Shown: in pieces, positions 53,235-61,494 of the stretch
How positions within the stretch are numbered: position 1 is the first letter of the stretch
How the letters are laid out: each line of letters starts with the position of its first letter
Origin: Lachnospiraceae bacterium
GTDB taxonomy: Bacteria; Bacillota; Clostridia; Lachnospirales; Lachnospiraceae
Direction of reading: 5' to 3'
Length of the DNA: 64,000 bases
Assembly: GCA_016284355.1 (NCBI GenBank)
Contig: JAEEOQ010000137.1
Location: 1-64,000, forward strand
Notes under the pieces: generated by a model
Seen by the model: only the letters and a program-made list of their open reading frames with translations
Databases searched by the model: none
Told to the model about the DNA's origin: nothing
Program-made: the position numbers and the translations under genes

Positions 53235-55013
53235 ATGGAAAATAATGAGAAAAAAGTGCTGCTCTCACTTAAAGACGTAGACGTAAAGTTCAACGTTCGA
53301 GGCAGAACACTTCAGGCTATTAGAAACGTATCACTTGATGTATACGAAAATGAATCACTTGCGATCGTTGGTGAGTCAGGTTCAGGTAAATCCGTTCTTA
53401 CCAAGACCTTTGCAGGTATGCTTGATTCAAACGGATATATCTCACACGGAAGCATTATCCTTTCCGATGATGAGATCAGTAAAACAGACGCAGTTCTTAC
53501 CGGCAGAAATTTAAGTATTTTTAATAAGTTCTTTGATTTCCTTAACAAGAACAGCAATCTTGAAGCAGCCGGTGAGGATTACAAGAATATCGTACTTCTT
53601 GAAAAGCAGATCAATAATGCGAAAAACCTTACAGAAGATGAAGTAGCAGAGTTTGAGGCAAAGATAAAGGAAGTACAGGATAAGATAGTAGACAGGACCA
53701 ACTATCTTTGGACTCTTGATAAAAAGAATGCAGAAGATGCAAAAGAGATTGAGAAGATCAATGCAAAGCTTGCAGAATATGAAGACCGTATCAAGAGAAT
53801 AAGCGATGAGCGCAGTGCCCTTGAAGCAAAGAGAGTGGAAGAGTTTAAGAACAACACTGCTAAATATGATCAGGACCGCGCTAAACTTGCTTCCCTTAAA
53901 GAAGAGTATGCTAAAAAGGTTGCAGCAGCAACCATCAGCGCCGAAACTAAAGAGCGTAATAAAAAGATCGCTTATGAAGTAGTTCTTTCAATAGGTCGTT
54001 ATCCTTTCAAAGATCAGATCAGATTTGAAAGACAGCTTAAAAAAGCATTCCTTACAGCTCTTAAGTTTGGTGAAGACCTTACTGACGCAGAAGTACTTAA
54101 CAAAGTATTTGAGACAAGCGTTTTCCGTGTGGAGTATCGTTCTTTTGACGAGGCTACTCAGACACTTCACGGCTATGCTATCATAGACTGTGCAAAGATC
54201 AAATATACAAATGACTGGCAGAAGATCAGAGGTTGCCGTATAGCTACCGTATTCCAGGATCCTATGACCTCTCTTAACCCTGTTATTACTATCGGTAAGC
54301 AGATCATGACTGTTATCCTTAAGCACCAGAAGTGCTCTAAGGATGAGGCAAAAAGACGTACTATCGATATTATGGGCAAGGTTGGTATCCCTGATCCTGA
54401 GAAGAGATTTGACGATTATCCATTTGAGTATTCAGGTGGTATGAGACAGCGTATAGTTATTGCTATCGCGCTTTCATGTCAGCCTAAGATCCTTATCTGT
54501 GACGAGCCTACTACAGCGCTTGACGTTACTATCCAGGCTCAGATCATCAGACTTATAAAGGATCTTCAGAAAGAACTTGGATTTACTACAGTTTACATTA
54601 CACATGACCTTGGTGTCGTAGCAAATGTAGCTGAGAGAGTAGCTGTTATCTACGGCGGACAGATCGTTGAGATCGGTACTGTAGAAGAAGTATTCTACGA
54701 TCCAAAGCACCCTTATACCTGGGCACTTCTTTCCTCACTTCCTCAGCTTGCTGAAAGAGGATCGGAGCTGTTCTCAATTAAGGGTACACCACCTTCACTT
54801 TACAATAAGATCGTGGGCGATGCATTCGCTCCTAGAAACCCATATGCTCTTGCTATCGACCTTGTAAAGGAACCACCTGTATTTAAGGTCAGCGAGACAC
54901 ACTACGCAAAGACATGGCTTCTTGATCCTAGAGCTCCTAAGATCGACCTGCCTGCAAACATTCAGAATCTTCACGAAAAGATGCTGAAAACATATGTGGA
55001 TTTCGGAAGTTAA
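53235..55013 (+). CDS. oppD: Peptide ABC transporter ATPase, OppD type with large internal insert
   Basis: 592 residues from the ATG at 53235; GAGGTGG overlaps the upstream GTG, so ATG is preferred. Walker A GESGSGKS is at 46-53, but the Q-loop ([13 protein letters not shown]341) comes about 290 residues later instead of about 55. The roughly 230-residue insert (about 80-310) holds a charged coiled coil (about 118-235) and a small folded part (about 240-315). After it the protein is ordinary: signature [12 protein letters not shown], Walker [13 protein letters not shown]-loop YITHDLG, and the OppD/F C-terminal tail. It hydrolyses ATP to drive peptide import. Confidence 0.92.
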   Translation: MENNEKKVLLSLKDVDVKFNVRGRTLQAIRNVSLDVYENESLAIVGESGSGKSVLTKTFAGMLDSNGYISHGSIILSDDEISKTDAVLTGRNLSIFNKFFDFLNKNSNLEAAGEDYKNIVLLEKQINNAKNLTEDEVAEFEAKIKEVQDKIVDRTNYLWTLDKKNAEDAKEIEKINAKLAEYEDRIKRISDERSALEAKRVEEFKNNTAKYDQDRAKLASLKEEYAKKVAAATISAETKERNKKIAYEVVLSIGRYPFKDQIRFERQLKKAFLTALKFGEDLTDAEVLNKVFETSVFRVEYRSFDEATQTLHGYAIIDCAKIKYTNDWQKIRGCRIATVFQDPMTSLNPVITIGKQIMTVILKHQKCSKDEAKRRTIDIMGKVGIPDPEKRFDDYPFEYSGGMRQRIVIAIALSCQPKILICDEPTTALDVTIQAQIIRLIKDLQKELGFTTVYITHDLGVVANVAERVAVIYGGQIVEIGTVEEVFYDPKHPYTWALLSSLPQLAERGSELFSIKGTPPSLYNKIVGDAFAPRNPYALAIDLVKEPPVFKVSETHYAKTWLLDPRAPKIDLPANIQNLHEKMLKTYVDFGS

Positions 55014-55024
55014 GGAGGCAAAGA

Positions 55025-55969
55025 ATGGATCAGAATGAAAAGAAAGTACTGTTATCTGTTCAGAACCTTGATGTAGCTTTCAAAAAAGGCAAGAAGGCCT
55101 TTAAGGTAATAGATAACGTAAGTTTTGATATTTATAAAGGGGAGACCCTTTCACTCGTTGGAGAGTCAGGTTCAGGAAAGACAACCATCGGCCGTGCCAT
55201 TGTACGTATCAACCCATGTACAGCAGGTGCTATCTACTTTGACGGCAAGAAGATTTCAGGTAAACTTTCCCGTAAAGAGGACCGCGACGTAGTTCGTAAG
55301 ATCCAGATGATCTTCCAGGATCCATCTGCTTCATTAAACGAGCGTGCTACCATCGAATACATTATTTCAGAGGGCTTATACAACTTCCATCTTTTCAAGG
55401 ATGAGAAGGACCGCGTGGCTAAGGTAGAAGAGATAACAAAGGAAGTAGGACTTCTTCCTGAGCACCTTACCAGATACCCTCATGAGTTCTCAGGCGGACA
55501 GAGACAGCGTGTAGGTCTTGCAAGATCTATCGTTATGGAGCCGGAGTTTATCATTGCCGATGAGCCTATTTCAGCTCTTGACGTTTCTATTCGTGCTCAG
55601 GTTCTTAACCTCCTTAAGAAGTTCCAGAAGGAGAGAGGACTTACATACCTGTTTATCGCTCATGACCTTTCAATCGTTAGATTTATAAGCGACCGTATCG
55701 TCGTTATCTACAAAGGAAGGATCATGGAGATCGCGGAAGCTGAGGAGCTTTTTGCTTATCCTCTTCATCCGTATACAAAGTCTCTTATCTCTGCGATCCC
55801 GGTTCCGGATCCTCGCATTGAAAAAGAGAAAAAACTTCTTGTTTACGATCCTTCTATGCATGACTACAGTACAGATGAGCCTAGCCTTGTAGATCTTGGC
55901 AACGGCCATATGGTATTTGGTAATGCCAAAGAGATCGAAGAATACAAGAAGATCAGATTTGGTAACTAA
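55025..55969 (+). CDS. oppF: Peptide ABC transporter ATPase, OppF type
   Basis: 314 residues of ordinary build: Walker [11 protein letters not shown]-loop [11 protein letters not shown], signature [12 protein letters not shown], Walker [13 protein letters not shown]-loop FIAHDLS, and the C-terminal peptide-transporter tail ([16 protein letters not shown]). It pairs with the enlarged OppD-type subunit. AAGGAGG precedes the ATG, 11 bases after oppD. Confidence 0.95.
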   Translation: MDQNEKKVLLSVQNLDVAFKKGKKAFKVIDNVSFDIYKGETLSLVGESGSGKTTIGRAIVRINPCTAGAIYFDGKKISGKLSRKEDRDVVRKIQMIFQDPSASLNERATIEYIISEGLYNFHLFKDEKDRVAKVEEITKEVGLLPEHLTRYPHEFSGGQRQRVGLARSIVMEPEFIIADEPISALDVSIRAQVLNLLKKFQKERGLTYLFIAHDLSIVRFISDRIVVIYKGRIMEIAEAEELFAYPLHPYTKSLISAIPVPDPRIEKEKKLLVYDPSMHDYSTDEPSLVDLGNGHMVFGNAKEIEEYKKIRFGN

Positions 55970-56013
55970 TTTTAAACCCTAACCGGCGTTTTAATACGCC
56001 CTAATATTAAATC

Positions 56014-56045
56014 ATACAAAACACTCCGTAAGGAGTGTTTTGTAT
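56014..56045 (+). terminator. Hairpin terminator after the transporter operon
   Basis: ATACAAAACACTCC (56014-56027) and its exact complement (56032-56045) with loop gtaa. The T-rich arm may serve as the release tract; it ends 17 bases before the next ATG, so some read-through into that gene is likely. A short ggcg/cgcc hairpin precedes it (55985-56000). Confidence 0.65.
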
Positions 56046-56062
56046 ATTAAGAGAAAGCAGAT

Positions 56063-57202
56063 ATGAAAGAAAGATCGAATTTTAATATCATTATCAGATT
56101 AATACTTTTTGTAGTGCTTATCGCAGCAGGTGCTGCCGCATTTTCAATAACGTTTATGCAGCTTACAAAGCAAAAAGACGGTATTCAGATAATAGATGAA
56201 TATCCAAGCTCTGATGCAAAGCGCTACGGCCTTGATTTTGAGTTTTATTATGACCTTCAAGGGGAAAACAGCGAGATAAAGGAGCAAAAGAAAGCTCTTG
56301 CAGAGCTTTACTCTAACAGGCTTATGTACCTTTATAAGCTTACAGACCCTGAAAATGAATATGAAAACATGAGTAATATCGCCACCATAAATAACAATGC
56401 AGGTACCCCTGTTGAGGTGGACGAGACCTTATATAATATGCTTGAAAAGGCCCATATCTTAACAGGAGCATATAAGTCATACAATATGCTATCAGGAGCC
56501 TTTTATAAGTATTATACAGAGTTTATTTACGCAGATGACCCGCTTAGTGATGATCCTATAGTTAACGCTGAGAGCAGAGCTCTTATTGCATCTGTACTTG
56601 ATGCGGAAACAAAGAGCGGAGCAGAGCTTATGTTTAACGAGGCTGATCACACAGTAACCTTATATATTTCAAACGGTTATAAGAGCAACGAATACACAGA
56701 AGATATGCCTGTTATAGACCTTAATTACCTTAGAAACGCATTTATAGTAAATGACTTAAAGAATACCATTGAAGGTAAAGGCTATGAAAAGGGATTTATC
56801 CTTACAAAGGACGGTGTTTCTGCAGCACTTTCATCCTTTAATTCAGGCGATTATGTGTTAAAGGGAAAAGACGATAAGGAAGATACTGTTGCCATAACCG
56901 GCGGCTTGGTGGCCTTTACACTTAATCCATATGATGCTAAAAACAAGGCCATAGGAGAATATGAGATAACCGATGCGGATGGAAATACATACTTTAGAAC
57001 TCCTAATATCCTTTATACAGAGCTTGGAGTAACAAACAGGGTTATTTCTTCCATGACACTTGATACAAAAGGAGATGCGGTAAACTGTAAGCTTGCAGGC
57101 ATGACATTTAACACAGATCTTGCAGGCGGAAAAGATGTTAAGAAGTCCGCAGAGGGCATAGAAAGAGCCTACGGAGTAAACGTATATTACAACGAAAACT
57201 AA
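56063..57202 (+). CDS. Membrane-anchored, divergent ApbE-like protein
   Basis: 379 residues. An N-terminal membrane helix (about 9-31) anchors an extracytoplasmic domain. Several stretches recall ApbE (FAD:protein FMN transferase): SNIATINNNAGTPVEVDE, followed by LYNMLEKAHILTGAY, SGAFYKYY, and a C-terminal TELGVTNRVISSMTLDTKGD. But the ApbE nucleotide-binding block DLGGIAKGYAVD is replaced by DLNYLRNAFIVND, and no metal-binding aspartate pattern is clear. Perhaps a non-catalytic relative. No good Shine-Dalgarno (gagaaagcag only). It is 93 bases after oppF and convergent with the minus-strand operon. Confidence 0.65.
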   Translation: MKERSNFNIIIRLILFVVLIAAGAAAFSITFMQLTKQKDGIQIIDEYPSSDAKRYGLDFEFYYDLQGENSEIKEQKKALAELYSNRLMYLYKLTDPENEYENMSNIATINNNAGTPVEVDETLYNMLEKAHILTGAYKSYNMLSGAFYKYYTEFIYADDPLSDDPIVNAESRALIASVLDAETKSGAELMFNEADHTVTLYISNGYKSNEYTEDMPVIDLNYLRNAFIVNDLKNTIEGKGYEKGFILTKDGVSAALSSFNSGDYVLKGKDDKEDTVAITGGLVAFTLNPYDAKNKAIGEYEITDADGNTYFRTPNILYTELGVTNRVISSMTLDTKGDAVNCKLAGMTFNTDLAGGKDVKKSAEGIERAYGVNVYYNEN

Positions 57203-57225
57203 CCGTAAGCCCTGATGGTTTAGTA

Positions 57226-58221
57226 TTAAATACGAAAGATTTTTTCAGCCGGGATATATCTTGATATTTCTTTTTCGGCCATATCAAGTAACTTAGTATT
57301 AACAGCGTCGCTGTAAGAATAATAACCACCTGACGTTTCGTAAGGATAGGTTGTTATCTCACAGGGACGCTTTTTTCTCATTGATGAAAGATAGGATTTT
57401 GAAATCCTGAAAGTTCCTATGCTGACATCTGTAATGAGATCAATATCAAGCTCGCTGAACACTCTTTCAAAAAAGGCAGAGTAGAAAAGAAGGTAATTCG
57501 TCACGTGTAGAATGGGGTCAAAGCAAAGCCTTACGCTAAGCCCTTTGCTTTGTGCACGCTTGATGCTTTCAAGTCTTGCAGAAAGATTTGGGGCCCTGTG
57601 CTCATATTTGCGTGCTACCTCATCAGGCGAAAGTGTCCAGGCAAAAATGAAATTATCAGGAATGTCTAAAGCTTCAACAAGGTCAAAGCCAGCACTTTTT
57701 GTGCGGCATTCTACAGTAAGAGAAGGGTGGAGCTTTGTAAACTCGATCCATTTTTTTACAAAACCAAGGATACCTTCTAGGGCAAGCAGATCTGTATCGT
57801 ATGATATACAAAGATAAACAGGGTGTTTTGCAAGGAGGGCTTCAACTTCCTTAAATGTATCTTCAAGATTGACAAAGATCACCATGTTTGCGCCGGGGTA
57901 CATGCCCTGAAGATAACAATATTCGCAGTCATATATACAGTTCATAACACCGCTGCAATAATAGAAATGATCGTTTCCAAAGCTCTGGCACACAGGTGCG
58001 CCGGGGAAAAGAAGAGTAGAAACAGACTTTGCAAGTATTATTTTCTGGGAAGCTTTTTCGGAATAAAAATCCTGGTAGGTGGGGGAGAACACATCCATGT
58101 ATCTTTCGATATCTACTATTGTAGAATGAGGGAAAGACTCGAGGATGCGCTCTGTTTCAGGGTGATCCTTTATAGCTTTTTCAACGTATATGTGGGAAAA
58201 ATTTTTACGGTAATAATTCAT
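57226..58221 (-). CDS. Radical SAM protein of the spore photoproduct lyase family
   Basis: 331 residues. The iron-sulphur motif is C95-x3-C99-x2-C102 (NCIYDCEYCYLQ), followed by C138 in YLCISYDTD, where spore photoproduct lyase has its essential hydrogen-donor cysteine. Length and the FAWTLSPDEV block also fit. SPL repairs the spore-specific thymine dimer in Bacillus and Clostridium. The start overlaps the end of the upstream gene by 17 bases, so the two are translationally coupled. Whether it repairs DNA here or acts on another substrate is open, because other sporulation genes are missing nearby. Confidence 0.85.
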   Translation of the reverse strand: MNYYRKNFSHIYVEKAIKDHPETERILESFPHSTIVDIERYMDVFSPTYQDFYSEKASQKIILAKSVSTLLFPGAPVCQSFGNDHFYYCSGVMNCIYDCEYCYLQGMYPGANMVIFVNLEDTFKEVEALLAKHPVYLCISYDTDLLALEGILGFVKKWIEFTKLHPSLTVECRTKSAGFDLVEALDIPDNFIFAWTLSPDEVARKYEHRAPNLSARLESIKRAQSKGLSVRLCFDPILHVTNYLLFYSAFFERVFSELDIDLITDVSIGTFRISKSYLSSMRKKRPCEITTYPYETSGGYYSYSDAVNTKLLDMAEKEISRYIPAEKIFRI

Positions 58222-59011
58222 TTTTAAGCTCCTCTATAAATCTGATGCCGGCCTGTTTTCTTGAGGCCTTTGCAACGGTTTCGTTTATAAGAAGAAGGTG
58301 CCTTGGGTCGCGCCCGATAAACTGTGCATAGGTAAGCAGTTTTAGAAGATCTTTTCTGCTTGTGGTGCTCATAAGATAGTAATCTGCAAAAGCGTCAAAC
58401 CTTGCTTTGTCTACAAGAGTAGTTTTCATTTCTTTTTTGTACATTGTAAGATCTTTTATCTTTTCTGCTACCAAAGCACTGCTTTCTGTTATGGCAGATT
58501 CAATCCTCTCCCTGCTAAGATTTCCGTCTGCTATACCGTTATCTGAAATATATTTAAAAAGTAGTATTCTGTCGTTTGTAAGATATTTGCTTGCGGCAAG
58601 GAAAAAGCCTATTCCTTCCATATCATACAGATATCCTTTTTTTACTTCATCAGGTGAAAGGACTCTGTCAGAAGAGCAAAGGGGTTTTTCGGGAAGATCT
58701 ATATCAAGCAGCATTGCAGGATAAACGCTTCTTTCGCTGCCAAGGTCTTTTATGCTGTTGATAAGGTATATTCCAACGCCCTCATCGCCTGCGGCCATAC
58801 CGGCGTTAACAAAAAAATCCGGAACCGGAAAATGGCTTAGCATATAAGTAACTGCCATAGCAGAAGCAATCTTACCGACACCCGTTACAATAAGCGCAAA
58901 ATCACCGCCTGTATAAATATTATACAGGTGGTGATCCGGATTTTTCTTTAAATTAAGTTTTTCAATAAAAGGCCTGGCTTCAAGTTCAATAGCAGTAGCA
59001 ATGAATATCAT
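58205..59011 (-). CDS. Nucleosidase/phosphorylase family protein (MTA/SAH nucleosidase-like)
   Basis: 268 residues from the ATG at 59011, which overlaps the stop of the ABC-F gene by one base (TAATG) and follows GGGAGG. The fold pattern is PNP_UDP_1: MIFIATAIELEARPF at the N-terminus with the catalytic-type Glu, the VTGVGK loop, FFVNAGMAAG, and MEGIGFFLAASKY followed by ISDNG, corresponding to the substrate Met-Glu and catalytic Asp region of MTA/SAH nucleosidase. It would cleave a nucleoside such as 5'-deoxyadenosine or methylthioadenosine. Coupled to the SPL-like gene. Confidence 0.8.
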   Translation of the reverse strand: MIFIATAIELEARPFIEKLNLKKNPDHHLYNIYTGGDFALIVTGVGKIASAMAVTYMLSHFPVPDFFVNAGMAAGDEGVGIYLINSIKDLGSERSVYPAMLLDIDLPEKPLCSSDRVLSPDEVKKGYLYDMEGIGFFLAASKYLTNDRILLFKYISDNGIADGNLSRERIESAITESSALVAEKIKDLTMYKKEMKTTLVDKARFDAFADYYLMSTTSRKDLLKLLTYAQFIGRDPRHLLLINETVAKASRKQAGIRFIEELKNELLP

Positions 59012-60915
59012 TAAGATAAAGCCTCCCACTTTTCCATTAAGACCATTAGCTTTTCGTCTATTTCTTCTTTTTCCTTGTTAAGTTTAACAAGCTCGCCTAC
59101 ATTGGTGTAAATATCTTCTTTTGTAAGAAGATCGTCTATCTCAGCCTGACGTTTTTCAAGAAGATCGATCTCATTTTCAACCTTTTTAAGGTCATTTGCG
59201 TTTTTACGTATACGAGCCTGTTCTTCCTTTTGGCTCTTCCAGTCGTCTTTTCCAGAATCGGAAGAAGATGAAACGGTAGCCGTTTCTTTTTGTATGTAAA
59301 CGTTTTCAAGTGTATCTTTTTTCTCAAGATAATAATCGTAATTACCTATATATTTTATCATGCTGCCGTCTGTAAGGTCAAGAATGGTACTTGCGGTCTT
59401 GTTGATAAAATATCTGTCGTGTGAAACGTAAAGTACGGTTCCAGTGTAATTATTTATAGCATCTTCAAGAATTTCCTTTGAAGTGATATCAAGGTGGTTT
59501 GTAGGCTCATCAAGTATAAGCAGGTTGCTTTCAGAGAGCATGAGCTTTGCAAGGGAAACCCTGCCGCGCTCGCCGCCGGATAGTGATTTTATCTGCTTAT
59601 ATACATCATCGCCTGTAAAAAGGAAGGCAGCAAGGATGTTTCGTATCTGGGTATTATCAAGGTAAGGATAGGCATCTGCCATTTCCTCAAAAATGGTTTT
59701 TTCGGGAGATAATACCTGGTGCTCCTGGTCGTAATAACCGATCTCGACTTTTGATCCAAGGGTGATCTCGCCCTCATCTGCCGCAAGACTTCCTGTGATG
59801 ATCTTAAGTATGGTAGTCTTGCCTGTTCCGTTATCGCCGATTATAGCAACGTGGTCGCCGCGCTTAAGGTCAAAATTAAGATCCTTAAAAAGGTGATTAT
59901 CTCCAAAGGATTTGGCAAGGCCTTTTACCGTAAGTACATCGTTTCCGCTGACTGTATAAGGCTCTAGGGAAATTCGCATAGAGTCGTTTATCTCTGCCGG
60001 CTTTTCAAGGCGCTCGATCTTATCAAGCATTTTTTCGCGGCTTTCAGCTCTCTTTATTGATTTTTCGCGGTTGAAGCTTTTAAGCTTTTCTATAACAGCT
60101 TCCTGATGCTTTATTTCGCGCTGCTGGTTAAGATAAGCCTTCATCATGGCTTCACGCTTTGCTTTCTTTTTAACTGCGTAATCGCTGTAGTTGCCCGCGT
60201 AGCTTTCGGCGTGGGTGTTTTCAAGCTCCACAACTTTATTTACTACCTTGTCAAGGAAATATCTGTCGTGGGCAACTATAACAACTGCACCTTTATAGTT
60301 AAGTAAATAGTTCTCAAGCCACATGATGGAACTCATATCAAGATGGTTTGTGGGCTCATCAAGAAAAATGATGTCAGGAGAGGAGAGAAGGAGCCTTCCA
60401 AGGAACACTCTTGTTTTCTGACCTCCCGAGAGAGTATTTACCTTTTTATCAAATTCATCTTCGCTAAAGCCAAGGCCCTTAAGGACGCCTGTAACTTCGC
60501 TTTTTACTGCGTATCCGTTTCCTGCTTCAAATTCATGGGTGGCATTTGTATATGCTTTCATTATGGAAGCAAGCTTTTCACCTTCTGCATGTTTCATCTC
60601 TTCTTCAAGAGAGCGCATGCGGTTCTCAAGATTTAATATATCTTCTTTAACGGAAAGGAGAACGTTGTATATAGTATCTTCACTTTTTATATCCTGATGC
60701 TGGGCAAGGTAACCTTTGGTAGCTCCCTTAGAAAAGAAGAACTCACCTGAGTCCTGAGCTTCCTCTCCGAAAATTATACGAAGGAGAGTACTTTTTCCTG
60801 CGCCGTTAATGCCGACGATAGCAACCTTGTCATGCTCGTTTACATGAAAAGAGACATTGTCAAGGACAGTGCCCGTAACATAGGATTTGCATATATTGTT
60901 ACATGAAAAGATCAT
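59011..60915 (-). CDS. ABC-F family ATPase with C-terminal coiled coil (YdiF/Uup type)
   Basis: 634 residues, two ABC domains: GINGAGKST, LSGGQKTR, IFLDEPTNHLD, then GDNGTGKTT, LSGGERGR, LILDEPTNHLD. The last 90 residues are a charged coiled coil (RIRKNANDLKKVENEIDLLE), as in Uup/YdiF. No membrane segments; expected to act on the ribosome. It is the first gene of a three-gene minus-strand group with the nucleosidase and SPL-like genes. No good promoter is seen in the 37 bases before it, so it may depend on read-through from rpsT. Confidence 0.9.
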   Translation of the reverse strand: MIFSCNNICKSYVTGTVLDNVSFHVNEHDKVAIVGINGAGKSTLLRIIFGEEAQDSGEFFFSKGATKGYLAQHQDIKSEDTIYNVLLSVKEDILNLENRMRSLEEEMKHAEGEKLASIMKAYTNATHEFEAGNGYAVKSEVTGVLKGLGFSEDEFDKKVNTLSGGQKTRVFLGRLLLSSPDIIFLDEPTNHLDMSSIMWLENYLLNYKGAVVIVAHDRYFLDKVVNKVVELENTHAESYAGNYSDYAVKKKAKREAMMKAYLNQQREIKHQEAVIEKLKSFNREKSIKRAESREKMLDKIERLEKPAEINDSMRISLEPYTVSGNDVLTVKGLAKSFGDNHLFKDLNFDLKRGDHVAIIGDNGTGKTTILKIITGSLAADEGEITLGSKVEIGYYDQEHQVLSPEKTIFEEMADAYPYLDNTQIRNILAAFLFTGDDVYKQIKSLSGGERGRVSLAKLMLSESNLLILDEPTNHLDITSKEILEDAINNYTGTVLYVSHDRYFINKTASTILDLTDGSMIKYIGNYDYYLEKKDTLENVYIQKETATVSSSSDSGKDDWKSQKEEQARIRKNANDLKKVENEIDLLEKRQAEIDDLLTKEDIYTNVGELVKLNKEKEEIDEKLMVLMEKWEALS

Positions 60916-60952
60916 GGTAAACCTCGCAAAATAGTAGTAGAAAAGTAAAAAG

Positions 60953-60986
60953 AAAAAGGAAGTTCTGGGTTAGGAACTTCCTTTTT
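60953..60986 (-). terminator. Terminator after rpsT
   Basis: AAAAAGGAAGTTC (60953-60965) pairs exactly with GAACTTCCTTTTT (60974-60986), loop tgggttag; the A-run gives a T-run on the minus strand. Probably partial, because the ABC-F gene begins just after it. Confidence 0.85.
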
Positions 60987-61007
60987 GGTAATCTTTATAA
61001 CTTACAA

Positions 61008-61271
61008 TTAGTTAAGTGTATTAACAAGTTTTGTAAGACGTGAAACCTTTCTTCCGGCTGTATTCTTGTGATATACACCCTTTGTGCAAGCCTTCTCGAT
61101 CTCTGAGATAGCTGCCTGAAGATTAGTCTTTGCAAGTTCCTTGTCACCTGCTGCTACAGCGCTCTCAACTTTCTTGCTTACTGTCTTTACAGCAGATCTG
61201 ATAGCTTTATTACGAGCTGTTCTGGTCTCGATAACTAAGATTCTCTTCTTTGCAGATTTGATGTTAGCCAA
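61008..61271 (-). CDS. rpsT: Ribosomal protein S20
   Basis: 87 residues, the standard length, beginning (M)ANIKSAKKRIL and ending LTKLVNTLN. The start is TTG at 61271, eight bases after a strong GGAGGTGG; an upstream in-frame ATG would add 22 unrelated residues. E. coli rpsT also uses a UUG start, needed for its autoregulation. S20 binds 16S rRNA early in 30S assembly. Divergent from lepA. Confidence 0.96.
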   Translation of the reverse strand: MANIKSAKKRILVIETRTARNKAIRSAVKTVSKKVESAVAAGDKELAKTNLQAAISEIEKACTKGVYHKNTAGRKVSRLTKLVNTLN

Positions 61272-61320
61272 TTCGTCCACCTCCGATATATAATGGATTT
61301 TATTTGTTTTAATGACATTT

Positions 61321-61351
61321 TGGATTAGGCCGGACACGGACGACTAATCCA
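61321..61351 (-). promoter_or_regulatory. Hairpin in the rpsT leader
   Basis: TGGATTAG and CTAATCCA (8-bp arms, 15-base loop) lie between the rpsT promoter and its ribosome site. Possible autoregulatory or stabilising element; no known S20 leader motif is recalled. Confidence 0.45.
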
Positions 61352-61364
61352 CACATACTCTGAT

Positions 61365-61393
61365 AGTATATACGTAAAATGTGAGTTTGTCAA
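61365..61393 (-). promoter_or_regulatory. Strong promoter of rpsT
   Basis: On the minus strand TTGACA (61393-61388), 17 bases, TATACT (61370-61365). Confidence 0.85.
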
Positions 61394-61428
61394 CAAAAAA
61401 ATTAATGAGTGTTTACTTTTAAAATCCC

Positions 61429-61457
61429 TTGCTTAATCCTTCATTTTACCTTAAAAT
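61429..61457 (+). promoter_or_regulatory. Promoter of lepA-hemW
   Basis: TTGCTT (61429-61434), 17 bases, TAAAAT (61452-61457); the lepA ATG is at 61495 after CGGAG. Confidence 0.55.
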
Positions 61458-61494
61458 ATCATAGAAATGTTATAACAAAAATCGGAGAATTTAA

